This document shows, piece by piece, positions 1 through 10,719 of a DNA stretch of 64,000 nt. The stretch lies in the NCBI RefSeq assembly GCF_017357005.1, contig NZ_CP071589.1:372001-436000 (forward strand). Direction: 5' to 3'. How positions within the stretch are numbered: the first letter of the stretch is position 1; each line of letters begins with the position of its first letter. Source of the DNA: Staphylococcus simiae (GTDB taxonomy: Bacteria > Bacillota > Bacilli > Staphylococcales > Staphylococcaceae). The position numbers and the translations under genes are program-made. The notes under the pieces were generated by a model. That model had not been told where the DNA came from. It was given only the letters and a program-made list of their open reading frames with translations, and made no database searches.

Positions 1-721
1 GAGCTGCTGAAGCTTCAGCAATTGCGTCTGATGATGACAGTTGTGCTTCTTTAGAAACTTTTTGATTTTCAGCAGTTTGCGATTGTTCAGTTAGCTGATC
101 GTCTGTCTCAGCATGTTGCTGATTATTAGATGTCGCAGATGTATCAACATGATTAGTTTTATGTGCATCTTGAGTTTTAGATTGTTCTTCAAGTGTATGA
201 CTTGTTTTAGCTAATTCCTCAGAATGTGTTGCTTGAGCTTCCTTAATTTCATGTTGAGATGTTTGGATAGCTTTTAAGGACTCAGTGTTAGAATCAAGTT
301 TAGTAGTAATTTGGTGTTGTAGTTCTTTCAATTCTTGTTGTTGTTGATGGACTTGATTCATCATTTGTCCTAGTAATTGACGTTCATCGCGCATTTGTTG
401 AATTTCATTGCGTAAATCTTCAACTAATTGTGCAATATTTTGATTAGTTGGTAATTGCTTATCATCATTTTTAACGATAACTTGTAAGAAATCTTTTTCT
501 TTTTCAAGTTCATCAAATGCTAAATCATAACTATTTGTTTGTTTTACTTTATCTGCGATATCTCTGAATAGTTCAATATCGTCTTCTTTAAAATCGGTAG
601 CTTCACGACCACGGTATTCTGTCTTGCTTAACTGATAGCCACGTTCTTCTAAGTGTTGCACGATTTTGCGGACTTGCTTTTCACTTAGCTCGACGCGTTG
701 AGCAAATTCTTTTGTTAACAT
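1..721 (-). CDS. HTH and coiled-coil protein of unknown role (partial)
   Basis: Minus-strand gene whose 3' end runs off the left edge; about 240 codons are visible and the frame is open throughout. The start ATG (complement of 719-721) follows the Shine-Dalgarno GAAAGGAC. The first 45 residues (MLTKEFAQRVELSEKQVRK...) look like a winged-helix or MerR-like DNA-binding head with the pattern 'learn, then respond to E/K-rich helix'. A charged linker follows, then a long Gln/Glu-rich segment typical of a coiled coil, then a Ser/Thr/Ala/Gln-rich low-complexity tail. This architecture resembles DUF536/KfrA-type proteins in staphylococci. No catalytic motif is visible, so a DNA-binding or structural role is only an inference. 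Confidence 0.8.
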   Translation of the reverse strand, partial: MLTKEFAQRVELSEKQVRKIVQHLEERGYQLSKTEYRGREATDFKEDDIELFRDIADKVKQTNSYDLAFDELEKEKDFLQVIVKNDDKQLPTNQNIAQLVEDLRNEIQQMRDERQLLGQMMNQVHQQQQELKELQHQITTKLDSNTESLKAIQTSQHEIKEAQATHSEELAKTSHTLEEQSKTQDAHKTNHVDTSATSNNQQHAETDDQLTEQSQTAENQKVSKEAQLSSSDAIAEASAA

Positions 722-786
722 AGTTGAAAGTCCTTTCTTGATAAACTATATGTATCATGACGTCTGTCTACGGGCAGTGAAACGTC

Positions 787-841
787 AGTCTAACCTCAAA
801 CAATAGTTTAAACGTTATTGCAGGGGATTTCAAGTTAGACT
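787..841. repeat. Nested inverted repeat between two minus-strand genes
   Basis: AGTCTAAC (787-794) is matched by GTTAGACT (834-841), and CAATA/TATTG lies inside it. It overlaps the stop codon of the downstream-numbered gene and has no T-run on either side, so it does not look like a simple terminator. It may be a transcript-end structure or an operator for the gene at 1-721. Confidence 0.4.
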
Positions 842-1508
842 AAAAAGGTTTGCGCAAATCCATCGCTTCTAATATTGGATATATAATATCTCTAGAGATT
901 CCATTGGCGAAGACATATTTTAAAATGTAATTTGATTTTATACTAGCACCATAAATATCTTTAGTAAGTTCAATGTTTGTTTTAATAAATAAATCAACTT
1001 CTTTAGCTTGATCATCAAATGTATAGTTAGGATGAATATAGTCGATATCATTTTGACGTTCAAATTGATGTTCATATAAAAATTGGCGTCGATCTTCAAT
1101 AACTTGATTGTGATCTTTTGTTAAATCAAAAGGCTCTTTTGGTACTTCCATCATTAAAAAGTTAATATTTCTTGAATGTACAATATTAGATAACGTATTT
1201 AATTCATTTTCAACTTGTGCTAACGTTGCAGTCATTAAATCATCATGATGTGGTAAATTTTTAGCAATTAAGTATATAAGAAATGCTGAATTGGTTGTTG
1301 CTTCATAATGTGCTGTGGCTAAACTAACGACATGGTTATCTTCAAGACCTACCACAAAGACATAATCATTTTCTGTTTTATTATTTTCTAATGAACGTTT
1401 GAAAATAGATTTATCTTCAGTTAAAGAAATATCAAGTTTAGAGTCATAGAGCGCTAAAGCTTCATTATAATGTGGGTCTTTTACCGAGTGGATTGTTTTA
1501 AATTGCAT
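840..1508 (-). CDS. GNAT-like acetyltransferase family protein
   Basis: A 222-residue soluble protein. Residues around 50-75 (VFVVGLEDNHVVSLATAHYE) and 77-110 fit the central beta-strands of a GNAT fold, and 'LYEHQFERQNDIDYIHPNY' near 145-165 fits the C-terminal GNAT strands. I see no clean Q/R-x-x-G-x-G/A acetyl-CoA loop, so activity is uncertain. Two consecutive ATGs are possible starts (complements of 1509-1511 and 1506-1508). The GGAGG at 1516-1520 is 4 nt from the first and 7 nt from the second, so I chose the second. It is transcribed in the same direction as the gene at 1-721 and separated from the stress gene upstream by a terminator. Substrate unknown. Confidence 0.75.
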   Translation of the reverse strand: MQFKTIHSVKDPHYNEALALYDSKLDISLTEDKSIFKRSLENNKTENDYVFVVGLEDNHVVSLATAHYEATTNSAFLIYLIAKNLPHHDDLMTATLAQVENELNTLSNIVHSRNINFLMMEVPKEPFDLTKDHNQVIEDRRQFLYEHQFERQNDIDYIHPNYTFDDQAKEVDLFIKTNIELTKDIYGASIKSNYILKYVFANGISRDIIYPILEAMDLRKPF

Positions 1509-1576
1509 CATGTCACCTCCGAACTTTTGTTACATTATAGCATATAACGACAAGTGATTTTGTTAGTAAAGTTCAT

Positions 1577-1610
1577 AAAAAAACTGTAGTCCATGGATGA
1601 TGAACTACAG
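1577..1610 (-). terminator. Intrinsic terminator of the general stress gene
   Basis: CTGTAGT (1584-1590) pairs with ACTACAG (1604-1610). Read on the minus strand the stem is followed by seven T residues (A-run 1577-1583). Confidence 0.85.
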
Positions 1611-1634
1611 TGTGAAACGGTAAGCATTGTCAAT

Positions 1635-2042
1635 TTATGATTTTGGTCCTTTTGATTCTTCTGCATAATGAGTGATGTCTACTTCTTTATATGCGACATT
1701 ATGTTTTTCAACTTCTTTATGAGAAGTTGTATCAGGATTGACTACTAATAATAATTTTTTATCTAAAATTTGTTGCTTGTAGTTTTCAACTTCATCAGGA
1801 TTGAAGTTATAGCGAGATAGTACTGCATGCTCACCATCTTCACCTGTTAATAATTTTGAAGTACGGTCACTAAATGAACCGCTAGTTGCAATTAATGAGA
1901 TTTCAGAGTCATGTAAATCATTTAAATGTAATTTATTTTTAGTAATAACAGACATTTCAGATTCAGTATAACCTTGTGCTTTCTTTTCATTAATAGCATT
2001 GTACAATTCGCCTATACTATTTAATACAGTTACCTCTACCAT
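1635..2042 (-). CDS. YflT-like general stress protein
   Basis: A 135-residue protein starting MVEVTVLNS. The first part (residues 1-95) matches the YflT/general-stress-protein-17M domain: '[22 protein letters not shown]' is the typical N-terminal helix and strand in which a secondary-messenger-like or redox role has been guessed but not shown. The start is set by AAAGGGG about 8 nt upstream of the ATG at 2040-2042; a longer reading to 2069 has no ribosome binding site. A good sigma-B promoter lies immediately upstream, so induction by general stress is likely. Function of the family is unknown. Confidence 0.85.
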   Translation of the reverse strand: MVEVTVLNSIGELYNAINEKKAQGYTESEMSVITKNKLHLNDLHDSEISLIATSGSFSDRTSKLLTGEDGEHAVLSRYNFNPDEVENYKQQILDKKLLLVVNPDTTSHKEVEKHNVAYKEVDITHYAEESKGPKS

Positions 2043-2081
2043 AATTATCGCCCCTTTGAATAAAATCACTTATTAATATGA

Positions 2082-2106
2082 ATACCCTGTATAAATTTAG
2101 TGAAAC
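2082..2106 (-). promoter_or_regulatory. Sigma-B promoter of the YflT-like gene
   Basis: On the minus strand, GGTTTCA (-35, bases 2107-2101) is followed after 13 nt by GGGTAT (-10, bases 2087-2082). This matches the sigma-B consensus GTTTAA-N12-14-GGGTAT in all but the last two -35 positions. The start codon lies about 30 nt past the expected transcription start. Confidence 0.8.
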
Positions 2107-2177
2107 CTTTTCATTAGTAGTATTTAGAAAAAGCAAAGCTAATAGTTGAAAAAATAGTAGGTTTAAGCCAACGGTTA

Positions 2178-2206
2178 TTGAAAAATGTCACAAAGTCTGC
2201 TATTAT
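2178..2206 (+). promoter_or_regulatory. Sigma-A promoter of the xpt operon
   Basis: TTGAAA (2178-2183), 17-nt spacer, TATTAT (2201-2206), placed about 20 bases upstream of the riboswitch aptamer. Confidence 0.8.
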
Positions 2207-2221
2207 CGTTAAATAATTTAT

Positions 2222-2296
2222 AAAACTCATATAATCTAAAGAATATGGCTTTAGAAGTTTCTACCATGTTGCCTTGAACGACATGACTATGAGTAA
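2222..2296 (+). promoter_or_regulatory. Guanine riboswitch aptamer (purine class)
   Basis: The three-way junction is readable. P1 is ACTCATA (2225-2231) with TATGAGT (2288-2294). P2 is formed by the TAAAG/CTTTA arms around ATATGG. P3 is CATGT/ACATG. The junction core ATATAAT and GTTTCTACC is conserved. The specificity base in the 3' junction (GACTATG) is C, which selects guanine or hypoxanthine; adenine riboswitches have T there. Ligand binding is expected to favour the terminator at 2459-2492 and reduce expression of xpt-pbuX-guaB-guaA. Confidence 0.95.
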
Positions 2297-2297
2297 C

Positions 2298-2446
2298 AAC
2301 ACAATATATAGAAGTAACTTCGGCCATGGTTGATAGCCACAGGTATTTATATTACTTGTGTTATTTTGGTATAAAATGATTAGCAAGTAAATCAATAAAA
2401 GCTACTTCTTTTACATTGATTGTATTACTATTAGTAATACATGTTC
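2298..2446 (+). promoter_or_regulatory. Long leader with two extra hairpins in the riboswitch expression platform
   Basis: AACACAA (2298-2304) can pair with TTGTGTT (2356-2362), followed by a short T-run. A perfect 9-bp hairpin TGTATTACT/AGTAATACA lies at 2421-2441. ACTCATA is repeated at 2451-2457 just before the terminator and could compete for the 3' strand of P1. The leader from promoter to start codon is about 340 nt. Confidence 0.5.
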
Positions 2447-2458
2447 GTTCACTCATAA

Positions 2459-2492
2459 ACCCTGAAACTATTTTTAGTTTGGGGATTTTTTT
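2459..2492 (+). terminator. Riboswitch-controlled terminator ahead of xpt
   Basis: CCCTGAAACTA pairs with TAGTTTGGGG (one bulged G) around a TTT loop, followed by ATTTTTTT. It is 57 nt upstream of the xpt start. Confidence 0.85.
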
Positions 2493-2548
2493 GTATTTAG
2501 GTTCGATTTTGAGCAAACTTTTGTTAACAATACTAGGAGGTAAAGCGA

Positions 2549-3126
2549 GTGGAATCTTTAGGACTAAAAGTAAAGGAAGATGGCGTTGTCATTGACGAGA
2601 AAATTTTGAAAGTAGATGGCTTTTTAAATCATCAAATAGACGCTAAATTAATGAATGATGTTGGTCGTACTTTTTATGAACAATTTAAAGATGCGGGAAT
2701 TACAAAGATTTTAACGATTGAAGCATCAGGTATAGCACCAGCAATTATGGCAGCATTACATTTCGACGTACCGTGTTTGTTTGCTAAAAAAGCTAAGCCT
2801 AGTACATTAACGGATGGCTTTTTTGAAACAGATATACATTCATTTACTAAAAATAAAACAAGTACGGTAATTGTGTCAAAAGAGTTTTTAAATGAGAATG
2901 ATACAGTTTTAATTATCGACGACTTTTTAGCAAATGGTGACGCATCACTTGGATTATACGATATTGCACAACAAGCTAATGCCAAGACTGCAGGTATTGG
3001 TATTGTAGTAGAAAAAAGTTTCCAATCAGGGCGCCAAAGATTAGAAGATGCAGGATTAACAGTATCTTCGTTATGCAAAGTAGCATCTTTAAAAGGCAAT
3101 AAAGTGACGCTTGTGGGAGAAGACTA

Positions 3127-3127
<1 letters not shown>
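2549..3127 (+). CDS. xpt: Xanthine phosphoribosyltransferase
   Basis: Salvages xanthine (and possibly guanine) to XMP with PRPP in the cytoplasm; a 192-residue protein, the usual family length. The type I phosphoribosyltransferase PRPP loop is VLIIDDFLANGDA at about residues 119-131. Start is GTG at 2549, 8 nt after AGGAGG. It is the first gene of the riboswitch-controlled operon and overlaps pbuX by one base (TAATG), indicating translational coupling. The neighbours pbuX, guaB and guaA complete import and conversion to GMP. Confidence 0.97.
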
Positions 3128-5900
<2,773 letters not shown>

Positions 5901-5922
5901 TTTAAGATAAAGGAGCACGACA

Positions 5923-7467
5923 ATGATGGAAATGGCAAAAGAACAAGAATTAATCCTTGTCTTAGACTTTGGTAGCCAATACAACCAATTAATTACACGT
6001 CGTATTCGTGAAATGGGCGTTTATAGTGAATTACACGATCATGAAATGTCTATAGAAGAAATTAAACGTATGAATCCTAAAGGAATCATTCTTTCTGGGG
6101 GACCTAACTCAGTATATGAAGAAGGATCATTTACAATTGATCCTGAAATTTATAATTTAGGTATCCCGGTACTTGGAATTTGTTATGGTATGCAACTGAC
6201 TACTAAATTATTAGGTGGTAAAGTTGAACGTGCTAACGAAAGAGAATATGGTAAGGCAACGATTAATGCTAAATCAGATGAGCTATTTGCAGGTTTACCA
6301 TCTGAACAAACAGTTTGGATGAGTCACTCAGATAAAGTCATTGAGATTCCAGAAGGTTTTGAAGTGATTGCTGATAGTCCAAGTACAGACTACGCTGCAA
6401 TTGAGGATAAAAAACGTCGTATTTATGGTGTTCAGTTCCATCCAGAAGTAAGACATACTGAATATGGAAATGACTTATTAAATAACTTTGTTCGTCGAGT
6501 ATGTAATTGTACAGGCGAATGGACGATGGAAAACTTTATTGACATTGAAATTGAAAAAATTCGTCAACGTGTTGGTGACCGTCGTGTACTATGTGCTATG
6601 AGTGGTGGTGTTGATTCATCAGTTGTAGCTGTACTGTTACATAAAGCTATTGGTGATCAGTTGACATGTATCTTTGTTGATCATGGGCTATTACGTAAAG
6701 GTGAAGGCGACATGGTTATGGAACAATTTGGCGAAGGATTCAATATGAATATTATTCGTGTCAATGCTCAAGAGCGCTTTATGAATAAATTACAAGGTGT
6801 TTCTGATCCAGAACAAAAACGTAAAATTATCGGTAATGAATTTGTCTATGTTTTCGATGATGAAGCTTCAAAATTAAAAGGTGTAGATTTCCTAGCACAA
6901 GGAACACTATACACAGATGTGATTGAATCAGGTACTAAAACTGCTCAAACAATTAAATCACATCATAATGTCGGTGGTTTACCAGAAGATATGGAATTTG
7001 AATTAATCGAACCAATTAATACATTGTTTAAAGATGAAGTTCGTGCCTTAGGTATTGAATTAGGTATCCCTGAGCATTTGGTGTGGAGACAACCATTCCC
7101 TGGTCCAGGTTTAGGTATTCGTGTACTAGGTGAAATCACTGAAGATAAATTAGAAATTGTGAGAGAATCAGATGCAATTCTTAGACAAGTTATTCGTGAA
7201 GAAGGTCTTGAAAGAGATATTTGGCAATATTTCACAGTATTACCTAATATCCAATCAGTAGGTGTTATGGGAGACTACCGTACGTATGATCATACTGTAG
7301 GTATCCGTGCAGTAACATCCATTGATGGTATGACAAGTGACTTTGCTAGAATTGATTGGGAAGTCTTGCAAAAAATTTCAAGTCGAATCGTTAATGAAGT
7401 CGATCACGTTAACCGTGTCGTCTATGATATTACTTCTAAGCCACCAAGCACGATTGAGTGGGAATAA
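5923..7467 (+). CDS. guaA: GMP synthase (glutamine-hydrolysing)
   Basis: Converts XMP, ATP and glutamine to GMP. It is a 514-residue two-domain protein. The class I glutamine amidotransferase domain has catalytic Cys 87 in GICYGMQ and FHPEVRHTE. The ATP pyrophosphatase domain has the P-loop SGGVDSS from residue 227, followed by the C-terminal dimerisation domain ending STIEWE. AAGGAG precedes two adjacent ATGs (5923 and 5926); either could start. A strong hairpin follows the stop. In S. aureus the nuSa-alpha island lies beyond this gene; none is present here. Confidence 0.97.
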   Translation: MMEMAKEQELILVLDFGSQYNQLITRRIREMGVYSELHDHEMSIEEIKRMNPKGIILSGGPNSVYEEGSFTIDPEIYNLGIPVLGICYGMQLTTKLLGGKVERANEREYGKATINAKSDELFAGLPSEQTVWMSHSDKVIEIPEGFEVIADSPSTDYAAIEDKKRRIYGVQFHPEVRHTEYGNDLLNNFVRRVCNCTGEWTMENFIDIEIEKIRQRVGDRRVLCAMSGGVDSSVVAVLLHKAIGDQLTCIFVDHGLLRKGEGDMVMEQFGEGFNMNIIRVNAQERFMNKLQGVSDPEQKRKIIGNEFVYVFDDEASKLKGVDFLAQGTLYTDVIESGTKTAQTIKSHHNVGGLPEDMEFELIEPINTLFKDEVRALGIELGIPEHLVWRQPFPGPGLGIRVLGEITEDKLEIVRESDAILRQVIREEGLERDIWQYFTVLPNIQSVGVMGDYRTYDHTVGIRAVTSIDGMTSDFARIDWEVLQKISSRIVNEVDHVNRVVYDITSKPPSTIEWE

Positions 7468-7478
7468 TAGTATAAAAC

Positions 7479-7520
7479 AACAAAGCCTCCTGTATCAGTT
7501 GATGGTACAGGGGGCTTTGT
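7479..7520 (+). terminator. Terminator hairpin after guaA
   Basis: ACAAAGCC-CCTGTA pairs with TACAGG-GGCTTTGT around a TCAGTTGATGG loop. The T-run after it is weak (GCATGCACTATTTT), so termination may be partial. Confidence 0.75.
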
Positions 7521-7621
7521 GCATGCACTATTTTAAATATAACAACACACTGCTTTTGTAACTTTAAAAGATAAAGATGAGTTATCAATGAGACAACAGC
7601 TGAAAACCAGGTAGTGTTACT

Positions 7622-7675
7622 GGGGTGGGATTACGAAATAAATTATTTATAAAATTTATTTCTGTCTCACTCCCC
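7622..7675. repeat. Dispersed palindromic intergenic repeat
   Basis: GGGGTGGGATTACGAAATAAATT is mirrored by AATTTATTTC-GTCTCACTCCCC. The same AAATAAATT...AATTTATTTC core occurs at 9501-9539, and a more decayed version near 61629-61672. Such hairpins are common between genes in S. aureus-group genomes. The rest of 7521-7750 holds nothing else I recognise. Confidence 0.7.
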
Positions 7676-7750
7676 ATCACAAACATTAAAAGATTTAAAA
7701 GAAGATGCTTTATAACAATAATGTAAAATATATGCATAAAAGTATTGGTA

Positions 7751-7945
7751 TTACATGTTGTATAACACAGAGGTCAAATATTGTATGACGTAGCCAATAG
7801 ACATAAATATAGCAATAACGATGATAGCACTACCAAATGTATAAAGTGTATGTCTGGTCGTTAAACCTTCCGTTTTTGAGCCGAAAATACTTAATATAAT
7901 TAAGCTGATACCAATAACATAAAGAATAATGATGACGATTAACAT
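7751..7945 (-). CDS. Small two-helix membrane protein, unknown
   Basis: A 64-residue protein with two hydrophobic helices (residues 2-22 and about 38-58) separated by a charged loop (GSKTEGLTTRH). The ATG (complement of 7943-7945) is preceded by GAAGGGTGTGA at about 9 nt. It is isolated between the guaA terminator region and the divergent zinc-responsive promoter of the CobW gene. No family recognised; probably real given its ribosome binding site and composition, but unconfirmed. Confidence 0.55.
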   Translation of the reverse strand: MLIVIIILYVIGISLIILSIFGSKTEGLTTRHTLYTFGSAIIVIAIFMSIGYVIQYLTSVLYNM

Positions 7946-8041
7946 AGTAATATCACACCCTTCACGAGATCATGTCTTTACATTCATTATAAATCAAAAA
8001 ACAATAAAGTATAATTAATTGCTAAAAATACTAATCTTACA

Positions 8042-8070
8042 TTGCTAAATAGGAGTGGTTCTTATATACT
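8042..8070 (+). promoter_or_regulatory. Promoter of the CobW-family gene
   Basis: TTGCTA (8042-8047), 17-nt spacer, TATACT (8065-8070), immediately upstream of the Zur-like operator. Confidence 0.7.
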
Positions 8071-8095
8071 GTAAAACGTAATTATTACTATTTAC
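8071..8095. promoter_or_regulatory. Zur-box-like zinc operator
   Basis: The palindrome has arms GTAAAACGTAAT and ATTACTATTTAC. It agrees closely with the staphylococcal/Bacillus Zur box (AAATCGTAATNATTACGATTT). It starts right after the -10 element, where bound Zur would block transcription when zinc is plentiful. Confidence 0.75.
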
Positions 8096-8112
8096 AAAGA
8101 GAGGTTATTGTT

Positions 8113-9315
8113 ATGGCTAAAATTCCAGTTACTGTCTTAAGTGGCTATTTAGGATCAGGAAAGACGACATTATTAAATCATATTTTACAAAATAGAGAAG
8201 GAAGACGTATTGCAGTAATTGTAAATGACATGAGTGAAGTAAATATTGATAAAGATTTAATAGCGGAAGGTGGAGGGTTATCTCGTACTGATGAAAAGTT
8301 AGTAGAATTATCAAATGGCTGCATTTGCTGTACATTAAGAGATGATTTATTAAAAGAAGTAGAAAGATTAGTCAACAAGGGTGGCATTGATCAAATTGTT
8401 ATTGAATCGACTGGAATATCCGAACCAGTACCTGTAGCACAAACATTTTCATACATAGATGATGAACTAGGTATAGATTTAACTGCCATTTGCCGCTTAG
8501 ATACGATGGTTACAGTGGTAGATGCTAACCGCTTCGTCAATGATATTAAATCCGAAGACTTATTGATGGATAGAAACCAAAGTGTAGATCAAACAGATGA
8601 ACGTACGATAGCCGACTTATTGATTGATCAAGTAGAATTTTGCGATGTCTTAATTATTAACAAAATTGATTTAATTAGTGAAGATGAACTGAAGCAATTG
8701 GAAAAAATGTTAGTTGCATTGCAACCAAGTGCCAAGATAATTAAAACAACGAATGCACAAGTAGACTTACAGGATGTCTTAAATACACAATTATTTGATT
8801 TTGAAAAAGCGAGTGAGTCTGCAGGATGGATTAAAGAGTTAGAACAAGGTGGTCACACTGAACATACACCAGAAACCGAAGAGTATAGTATTTCGTCTTT
8901 TGTCTATAAACGACATTTGCCATTTCATGCAGCTAGGTTTAATCAATGGCTAGATCATTTGCCAGAAAATATTGTAAGAGCAAAAGGTATTGTATGGCTA
9001 GCTCAATACAATGATGTAGCTTGTTTGTTGTCACAAGCTGGTTCTTCATGCAATATACATCCCGTAACATATTGGGTTGCTAGTATGCCAGAAGTTAGAC
9101 AGTTACAAATTTTAGAGCAACGTGAAGATGTGGCAGCTGAGTGGGATCTTGAATACGGTGACCGACATACGCAGTTCGTTATTATCGGCACTGATTTGGA
9201 TCAACAGCAAATTATGCATGAACTTGATCAATGTTTAATTAATACACAAGAAATTGATGCAGATTGGAACCAATTTGAAGATCCATACCATTGGCATATT
9301 AAGCCTTCACGTTAA
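8113..9315 (+). CDS. CobW/COG0523-family GTPase, putative zinc metallochaperone
   Basis: A 400-residue G3E-family P-loop GTPase. Walker [10 protein letters not shown] lies at residues 9-17. The metal-binding CxCC motif (GCICC, about 69-73) defines COG0523 metallochaperones, and NKID provides guanine specificity near 179-182. A His/Glu-rich linker ([10 protein letters not shown]) leads to the CobW C-terminal domain. The Zur-like operator at its promoter predicts expression under zinc limitation, as for B. subtilis ZagA/YciC. The client is not known; the nearby zinc-dependent MpsB is a plausible candidate (inference). No partner gene shares the transcript. Confidence 0.9.
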   Translation: MAKIPVTVLSGYLGSGKTTLLNHILQNREGRRIAVIVNDMSEVNIDKDLIAEGGGLSRTDEKLVELSNGCICCTLRDDLLKEVERLVNKGGIDQIVIESTGISEPVPVAQTFSYIDDELGIDLTAICRLDTMVTVVDANRFVNDIKSEDLLMDRNQSVDQTDERTIADLLIDQVEFCDVLIINKIDLISEDELKQLEKMLVALQPSAKIIKTTNAQVDLQDVLNTQLFDFEKASESAGWIKELEQGGHTEHTPETEEYSISSFVYKRHLPFHAARFNQWLDHLPENIVRAKGIVWLAQYNDVACLLSQAGSSCNIHPVTYWVASMPEVRQLQILEQREDVAAEWDLEYGDRHTQFVIIGTDLDQQQIMHELDQCLINTQEIDADWNQFEDPYHWHIKPSR

Positions 9316-9403
9316 AATTTACTATGAAAATAAAATGGTCAAAGGAATAGGATGAGAGTGGGGTGAAAATGAATTTATTCAAAAATTGATGTCATAGATG
9401 ATG

Positions 9404-9720
9404 GTCTTGCATATTAATGTAACAGCTACATGTGAATTTTTAATAACGGATTTCAACCATCATGGGAAGATTGACTAGCATTGTCAGAGATTGATGGGGA
9501 AGTGGGACAGAAATAAATTTTATATAAAATTTATTTCGTAGATGCCCGTCTTGCACATTAATGTAAAATCCACACATGGATTTTTGATGACGGGTCCCTC
9601 CCACCCCGGCAAGACTGACTAGGTTTGCAAAACGTTGATACATCAACATTTTACAAACCAGACAGTTACTGCCAAATGCTTGAATTTAAGTGTGAAATAT
9701 TTTTATCCCACTCCCTTGCC
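9404..9720. repeat. Degenerate STAR-like/dispersed repeat cluster
   Basis: Two diverged modules start around GTCTTGCATATTAATGTAA (about 9408) and GTCTTGCACATTAATGTAA (about 9549). They flank the GTGGGACAGAAATAAATT...AATTTATTTCG hairpin (9502-9539). AGTGGGA (9501-9507) is mirrored by TCCCACT near 9707. CCGGCAAGACTGACT at 9606-9620 recurs, inverted, at 61684-61698. No coding signal; part of the 1.4-kb gap 9316-10719. Confidence 0.6.
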
Positions 9721-9817
9721 AAATATTCACATTAAACATATAATCCATTTTGTCTTGAGCTTAAAATAAACTACAGTAGATGACTATACTAAATAAAATT
9801 GTTACTATAATGTCATA

Positions 9818-9933
9818 AAAAGTCTATTTCTAACAAGCTTAAAATATGCTAAGTTAAAAGTAACAGAAATGTCATTTTATCCAGATAGAGGTCGGGTACA
9901 CTTTACGAAGTGACATTCCGATCTCTATTTTTT
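9818..9933 (+). ncRNA. Candidate small RNA downstream of the PSM-alpha gene
   Basis: A TATAAT (9806-9811) with a poor -35 precedes about 115 nt ending in a strong intrinsic terminator: ATAGAGGTCGG (9885-) pairs with CCGATCTCTAT, with CACTT/AAGTG inside and TTTTTT after. In S. aureus the sRNA Teg41 lies immediately downstream of the psm-alpha transcript. Position suggests a counterpart, but I cannot show sequence homology. Confidence 0.35.
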
Positions 9934-9943
9934 ACATGAATAA

Positions 9944-9969
9944 AGACTGGAACATAAATGTCCCAGTCT
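9944..9969 (-). terminator. Terminator of the PSM-alpha transcript
   Basis: AGACTGGAACAT and ATGTCCCAGTCT form a 12-bp stem with one mismatch. On the minus strand it is followed by TTTATTC. It lies 53 nt past the psm stop. Confidence 0.7.
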
Positions 9970-10022
9970 ATTGCTTATGATTAGAAATGTATGTGTATTA
10001 ATTTTAATGGCTTATGGTGCTA

Positions 10023-10085
10023 TTATTTTACAAAAATATCAATAATTGTTTTGATGATTTTAACTATTGTAGTGAAGATTTCCAT
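10023..10085 (-). CDS. PSM-alpha-like phenol-soluble modulin peptide
   Basis: A 20-residue peptide, MEIFTTIVKIIKTIIDIFVK, followed by TAA. S. aureus PSM-alpha-4, as I know it, is identical at 14 of 20 positions, including the KIIK..IIDIF core. It is amphipathic and expected to be exported with N-formyl-Met to act as a surfactant and cytolytic peptide. AGGAGG stands 8 nt before the ATG. The location between the CobW gene and mpsA is also where S. aureus keeps its psm-alpha cluster. S. aureus has four peptides in tandem; here I find only one, with no other AGGAGG-preceded short ORF on this strand between 10086 and 10719. Secretion would need PmtABCD, encoded elsewhere. Confidence 0.9.
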   Translation of the reverse strand: MEIFTTIVKIIKTIIDIFVK

Positions 10086-10191
10086 GATAATAGCCTCCTA
10101 ACGTAAGTTATGTATGATGAGTTGTTGGATATACTTAAACGCTTTATCAGCGAATACTTCAATAAAGCAATAGATAATTTTATTAAGATAT

Positions 10192-10217
10192 CAACTATTC
10201 TCAATAAAAAGTTCTGT
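10192..10217 (-). promoter_or_regulatory. Candidate AgrA direct-repeat site upstream of the PSM gene
   Basis: On the minus strand ACAGAAC and ATAGTTG are 12 nt apart, the spacing of AgrA boxes (ACAGTTA-N12-ACAGTTG); the second matches 6/7, the first only 4/7. TTGATA follows as a possible -35. psm-alpha in S. aureus is directly AgrA-activated. Confidence 0.35.
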
Positions 10218-10615
10218 TTGCTTTGAAGTAACTTTATTGTACGTCATTTAATTGTGTATGTGATTAATAATCCCTAACTTACATTATTTATGGCAAAGCT
10301 GTTGTTAAAGTTGTATTTATTAACGGTCATTAGTGCCCAACTGTCTCGAGAGTGCCTAAGTATTGACTATTAATTGAAAATTAACATCAAGATTTGACAT
10401 TAGCAATGACATTCACTATATTTTTATTTATACGTTTAAAATTCAAAAAGAATAAGTTAGGTCTTATATGAGCAACGTTTGATAGTAATCAATGTGTTGA
10501 AAGTATAGACATAACATACATAAACTAATGCATAGTAGCATCATTAAAAAGAATTCAATCATTTAGACTAAGTTATTTAATAGCTTAACAATGACGTGAA
10601 TATCTAGTTAATATG

Positions 10616-10672
10616 AAACCTGCAATCGTCAATTTTCTGCAAGTATGCACAAAATGGCAATTGTAGGTTTTT
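10616..10672 (+). terminator. Terminator or attenuator 48 nt upstream of mpsA
   Basis: AAACCTGCAAT (10616-10626) pairs with ATTGTAGGTTT (10660-10670, one G-T wobble), followed by TTTTTATTT. Only 47 bases remain before the mpsA ATG, and I see no good promoter in them. The stem may therefore attenuate a longer leader or close an upstream transcript. Confidence 0.65.
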
Positions 10673-10719
10673 ATTTATACCAAAAATCAGTCATAATAAA
10701 TTTATTAAGGAGGTAGGCA

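Noticed and set aside
9440..9649. 69-codon minus-strand frame
   Set aside because: Lies wholly in a dispersed-repeat hairpin region and has no coding character.
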